From DATFQI01 sp963831105 (lineage in GTDB: Bacteria; Actinomycetota; Thermoleophilia; Solirubrobacterales; Solirubrobacteraceae): a stretch of DNA of 64,000 nt. The stretch covers positions 1,240,001 through 1,304,000 of the forward strand of contig CAWHOS010000003.1 in NCBI GenBank assembly GCA_963831105.1. The letters run 5' to 3'. Both the position numbers and the translations under genes were made by a program. How positions within the stretch are numbered: position 1 is the first letter of the stretch; each line of letters starts with the position of its first letter. The notes beneath the pieces were generated by a model. The model was not told the DNA's origin, searched no databases, and worked only from the letters and a program-made list of their open reading frames with translations. Of this stretch, positions 61,730-64,000 are shown piece after piece.

Positions 61730-62086
61730 ATGGTGAAAGGCATCGCGACGGTGTGGCTGCCCGTCAACGACATGGACCGAGCGACCGGCTTCTACGCCGA
61801 CACGCTCGGGCTGCAGCTGAAGGACAACCACGGCGAGTGGGCCGAGCTCGACGCCGACGGCCTCACGATCGGGCTCAACGCGCGCGACGAGGAGCAGCCA
61901 TCGCCCGAGGGCGGCGCGGTGATCGCGTTCCGGCCGCAGGAGGGCATCGACGAGGCGGTCGAGCGGCTGCGCGGCGAGGGCGTCGACTTCGTCGACGGCA
62001 TCAGCGACCACCCGTGGGGCCGCATCGCGCCCTTCAAGGACCCCGACGGGAACAGCCTCCAGCTCTACGAGCCCCCGCAGGGCTGA
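61730..62086 (+). CDS. VOC/glyoxalase-family protein
   Basis: 118 residues with two beta-alpha-beta-beta-beta modules: TVWLPVNDMDRATGFYADTLGLQL and EAVERLRGEGVDFV...WGRIAPFKDPDGNSLQLYEP. Metal ligands of the superfamily may be Glu in EWAELDADG and Glu in QLYEP. Dioxygenase, resistance or glyoxalase activity cannot be told apart. TAGCCC 6 bases before the ATG resembles the local leaderless promoters. Confidence 0.85.
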   Translation: MVKGIATVWLPVNDMDRATGFYADTLGLQLKDNHGEWAELDADGLTIGLNARDEEQPSPEGGAVIAFRPQEGIDEAVERLRGEGVDFVDGISDHPWGRIAPFKDPDGNSLQLYEPPQG

Positions 62087-62125
62087 CGGCTCGCGCGGCG
62101 CGCGATCGAGCCTGCGCGCGCCGCG

Positions 62126-64000
62126 CTAGGCCCCGCCGGCGATCGTCGCCGCGCTCGCGAGGCACGGCTCCGGGATCCCGAACGCGTCGACCAGGCGGCG
62201 CGCGTGCGGCGCGACGTCCGCGCAGGCCGCGTTGACGGCGCGGATGATCGCCTTCGAGCGCGTCGAGGAGAAGCGGCCGTGCTCCTGGAACCAGCCGCGC
62301 TCGCGCTCGAGCAGGGCCAGCGCGTGCAGGTCGCAGAGACGTGAGAGCAGCTCGCGCTCGCCCTCGGGCGCGCGCTCGACGGCCTCGGCGAACGCCTCGA
62401 GCACGAGCCGCTCCGAGTACGCGCGCGCCGCCAGCACGAGGTGGTCCTGGCAGTCGATCAGCAGCTCGAACGGGTCCGTGTCGTCGTCGAGGCCGCCGCG
62501 CAGGCGCCGGGCGAGGCTCGCCAGCACGTGCTCCTCGCGCCAGCGCACCGCGTCGAGCTGCGCCTCGCGCTCGAGCAGGTCGCCCTCGTCGTCGCGGCCG
62601 GGGAGCAGGTCGTCCCCGATCCGCCCGATCAGCTCGCGCAGCGCGGAGCGCTCGGCGATCAGCGCGAAGACCTGGCCGGCGAAGAAGGAGGCCGTGCCGA
62701 GCGTGTCCAGCTCCTCGGTCTCGTGCTTGAAGCCGGTCAGCAGGTTCTTGGCCACGAGCTGCAGCAGGACGGTGTTGTCGCCCTCGAAGGTCGTGAAGAC
62801 GTCGGTGTCGGCCTTCAACGCGGCGAAGCGGTTGGCGCGCAGGTAGCCCTGGCCGCCGCACGCCTCGCGGCAGGCCTGGACCGTCGCCGTGGCGTGCCAC
62901 GTGCCGAGCGCCTTCAGCCCGGCGGCCATGGTCTCGAGCTCGCGGCCGCGCTCGCCCTCCTCGCCGAAGCGCTCGGCGAGCGTGGCGACCAGGCGCTCCT
63001 GGGCGAAGTGCAGCGCGTAGGCGTCGGCGAGGTGCGGCAGCAGCCGGCGCTGGTGCGTGCGGTAGGTCATCAGCGGCACCTCCTCGCCGTCCGGCGGCCC
63101 GAACTGGCGGCGCGCGCCGGCGTGGCGGACGGCGATCGCGAGCGCGACCTTGGAGGCGTTGATGGCCGCGCCGCACACGCTCACGCGGCCCTGGATCAGC
63201 GTGCCGAGCATCGAGAAGAAGCGCTTCGTCGGGCTCTCGATGTCGGAGAAGTAGGTCCCGTTCTCGGAGACCTTGGCGTAGCGGTCCAGCAGCGCCTCGC
63301 GCGGCACGCGCACGCCGTCGAACCAGAGCTTGCCGTTGTCGACGCCGTCGAGGCCCAGCTTGGGCCCGCAGTCCTCGATCCGGACGCCGTCGAGCACCTT
63401 GCCCCGCTCGTCTCGGATCGGCACCAGCAGCGCGTGCACGCCGCGCTCCTCGCCGCCCACGATCAGCTGCGCGAACACCGCCGCCATGCGGCCGTCGCGC
63501 GCGGCGTTGCCGATCCACATCTTGTGCGCGTCGTCGTCGGGCGTGTCGACGACGAACTCCGCCGTCTCCGGGTCGTAGGTCGCGGTCGTGCGCAGGTGCT
63601 GCACGTCCGATCCGTGGCCGTCCTCGGTCATCGCGAAGCAGCCCGGCAGCTCGAGCGAGGCGATGTCGGCGAGATAGCGCTCGTGGTGGCGCTCCGTGCC
63701 GAGGTGCAGCACGGCGCCGCCGAAGAGGCCGAACTGCACGCCGACCTTCACGAGCAGGCTCAGGTCGCCGAAGCCGAGCGTCTCGAAGCCGGAGATGTAG
63801 CCGCCGAGGTCGTCGTCGCCGCCGTACTCGCGCGGGTAGCCGGCGACGGTCTCGCCGCGGCCGGCGAGCTCCTTGGCCCAGGCGAGCACCTGGGCGCGGT
63901 GCTCCTCGAGCGGCAGGTCGTGCGCGGGCGCGTTGCCCTCCTGGGAGAGCCACTCGCGAACCCGGTCGCGGACGGCGGCGTGCGGGCCGTCCAGGAAGGC
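62126..64000 (-). CDS. acyl-CoA oxidase/dehydrogenase (ACOX-like), N-terminus outside window
   Basis: At least 624 residues; the gene continues past the right edge. Sequence at the edge (HAAVRDRVREWLSQEGNAP) is the family's N-terminal helix. GCFAMTEDGHGSDVQHLRT, GGEERGVHALLVPIRDERG, ACREACGGQGYLRANRF and the catalytic glutamate in TTFEGDNTVLLQLVAKNLL identify the peroxisomal-type acyl-CoA oxidase branch, which passes electrons to oxygen or to an electron-transfer flavoprotein. The C-terminal ACOX helical domain is complete. Acts in fatty acid beta-oxidation. Confidence 0.92.
   Translation of the reverse strand, partial: AFLDGPHAAVRDRVREWLSQEGNAPAHDLPLEEHRAQVLAWAKELAGRGETVAGYPREYGGDDDLGGYISGFETLGFGDLSLLVKVGVQFGLFGGAVLHLGTERHHERYLADIASLELPGCFAMTEDGHGSDVQHLRTTATYDPETAEFVVDTPDDDAHKMWIGNAARDGRMAAVFAQLIVGGEERGVHALLVPIRDERGKVLDGVRIEDCGPKLGLDGVDNGKLWFDGVRVPREALLDRYAKVSENGTYFSDIESPTKRFFSMLGTLIQGRVSVCGAAINASKVALAIAVRHAGARRQFGPPDGEEVPLMTYRTHQRRLLPHLADAYALHFAQERLVATLAERFGEEGERGRELETMAAGLKALGTWHATATVQACREACGGQGYLRANRFAALKADTDVFTTFEGDNTVLLQLVAKNLLTGFKHETEELDTLGTASFFAGQVFALIAERSALRELIGRIGDDLLPGRDDEGDLLEREAQLDAVRWREEHVLASLARRLRGGLDDDTDPFELLIDCQDHLVLAARAYSERLVLEAFAEAVERAPEGERELLSRLCDLHALALLERERGWFQEHGRFSSTRSKAIIRAVNAACADVAPHARRLVDAFGIPEPCLASAATIAGGA

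Overview
The window is a contiguous piece of a high-GC actinobacterial chromosome. The very strong G/C preference at third codon positions, frequent GTG starts, GTGA/ATGA gene overlaps, the Liv-type ABC operon, SRPBCC proteins, acyl-CoA oxidase and dehydrogenase genes, and the many NarL-type kinases and GGDEF/HD-GYP proteins together suggest Actinomycetota, most likely class Thermoleophilia (Solirubrobacterales-like). The taxon is an inference; no rRNA gene is present. I see no CRISPR array, integrase, transposase or prophage.

Layout. 1-4.7 kb: the 5' end of the complex I operon (nuoABC, minus strand), a flavin reductase/cupredoxin group divergent from a lipoprotein cytochrome c, then seryl-tRNA synthetase. 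4.8-9.4 kb: a complete branched-chain amino acid ABC operon, livGFHMK. 9.4-19.3 kb: TetR/acyl-CoA dehydrogenase pair, a class III nucleotide cyclase bracketed by two copies of a 29-bp palindromic repeat, secreted hydrolases, a nucleotidyltransferase, a thioesterase, a GGDEF/HD-GYP protein and three tRNAs (Ser-TGA, Ser-GCT, Arg-ACG). 19.4-30.7 kb: mixed metabolic and sensory genes, including a cyclic-nucleotide-binding thioredoxin-reductase-like protein. 30.7-40 kb: DNA ligase, M48 peptidase, NAD kinase, a two-component pair and an ABC-2 exporter whose two subunits both appear internally shortened. 40-51.6 kb: flavin monooxygenase, SRPBCC protein, glutaminase with STAS and cyclic-nucleotide domains, a heavily frameshifted APC permease, a solitary DNA methyltransferase, a secreted-effector-like cysteine hydrolase with two more copies of the 29-bp repeat, a second NAD kinase and another two-component pair. 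51.65-52.08 kb: an intergenic region filled by a 323-bp imperfect palindrome. 52.1-64 kb: QueA-like enzyme, lipase, a desaturase with its electron-transfer partner, a second GGDEF/HD-GYP protein, small oxidoreductases, and an acyl-CoA oxidase cut by the right edge.

Three window-wide signals stand out. (1) At least fourteen places where a well-conserved protein changes reading frame; thirteen fit one extra base, so a systematic insertion error in the assembly is the first suspect, and the affected genes are annotated as repaired composites. (2) Many genes have a TANNNT hexamer 6-9 bases before the start codon, the signature expected of leaderless transcripts. (3) Two kinds of palindromic DNA: four copies of a 29-bp hairpin repeat at gene ends, and the single 323-bp palindrome. 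These two palindromic elements are the most plausible undescribed items here.
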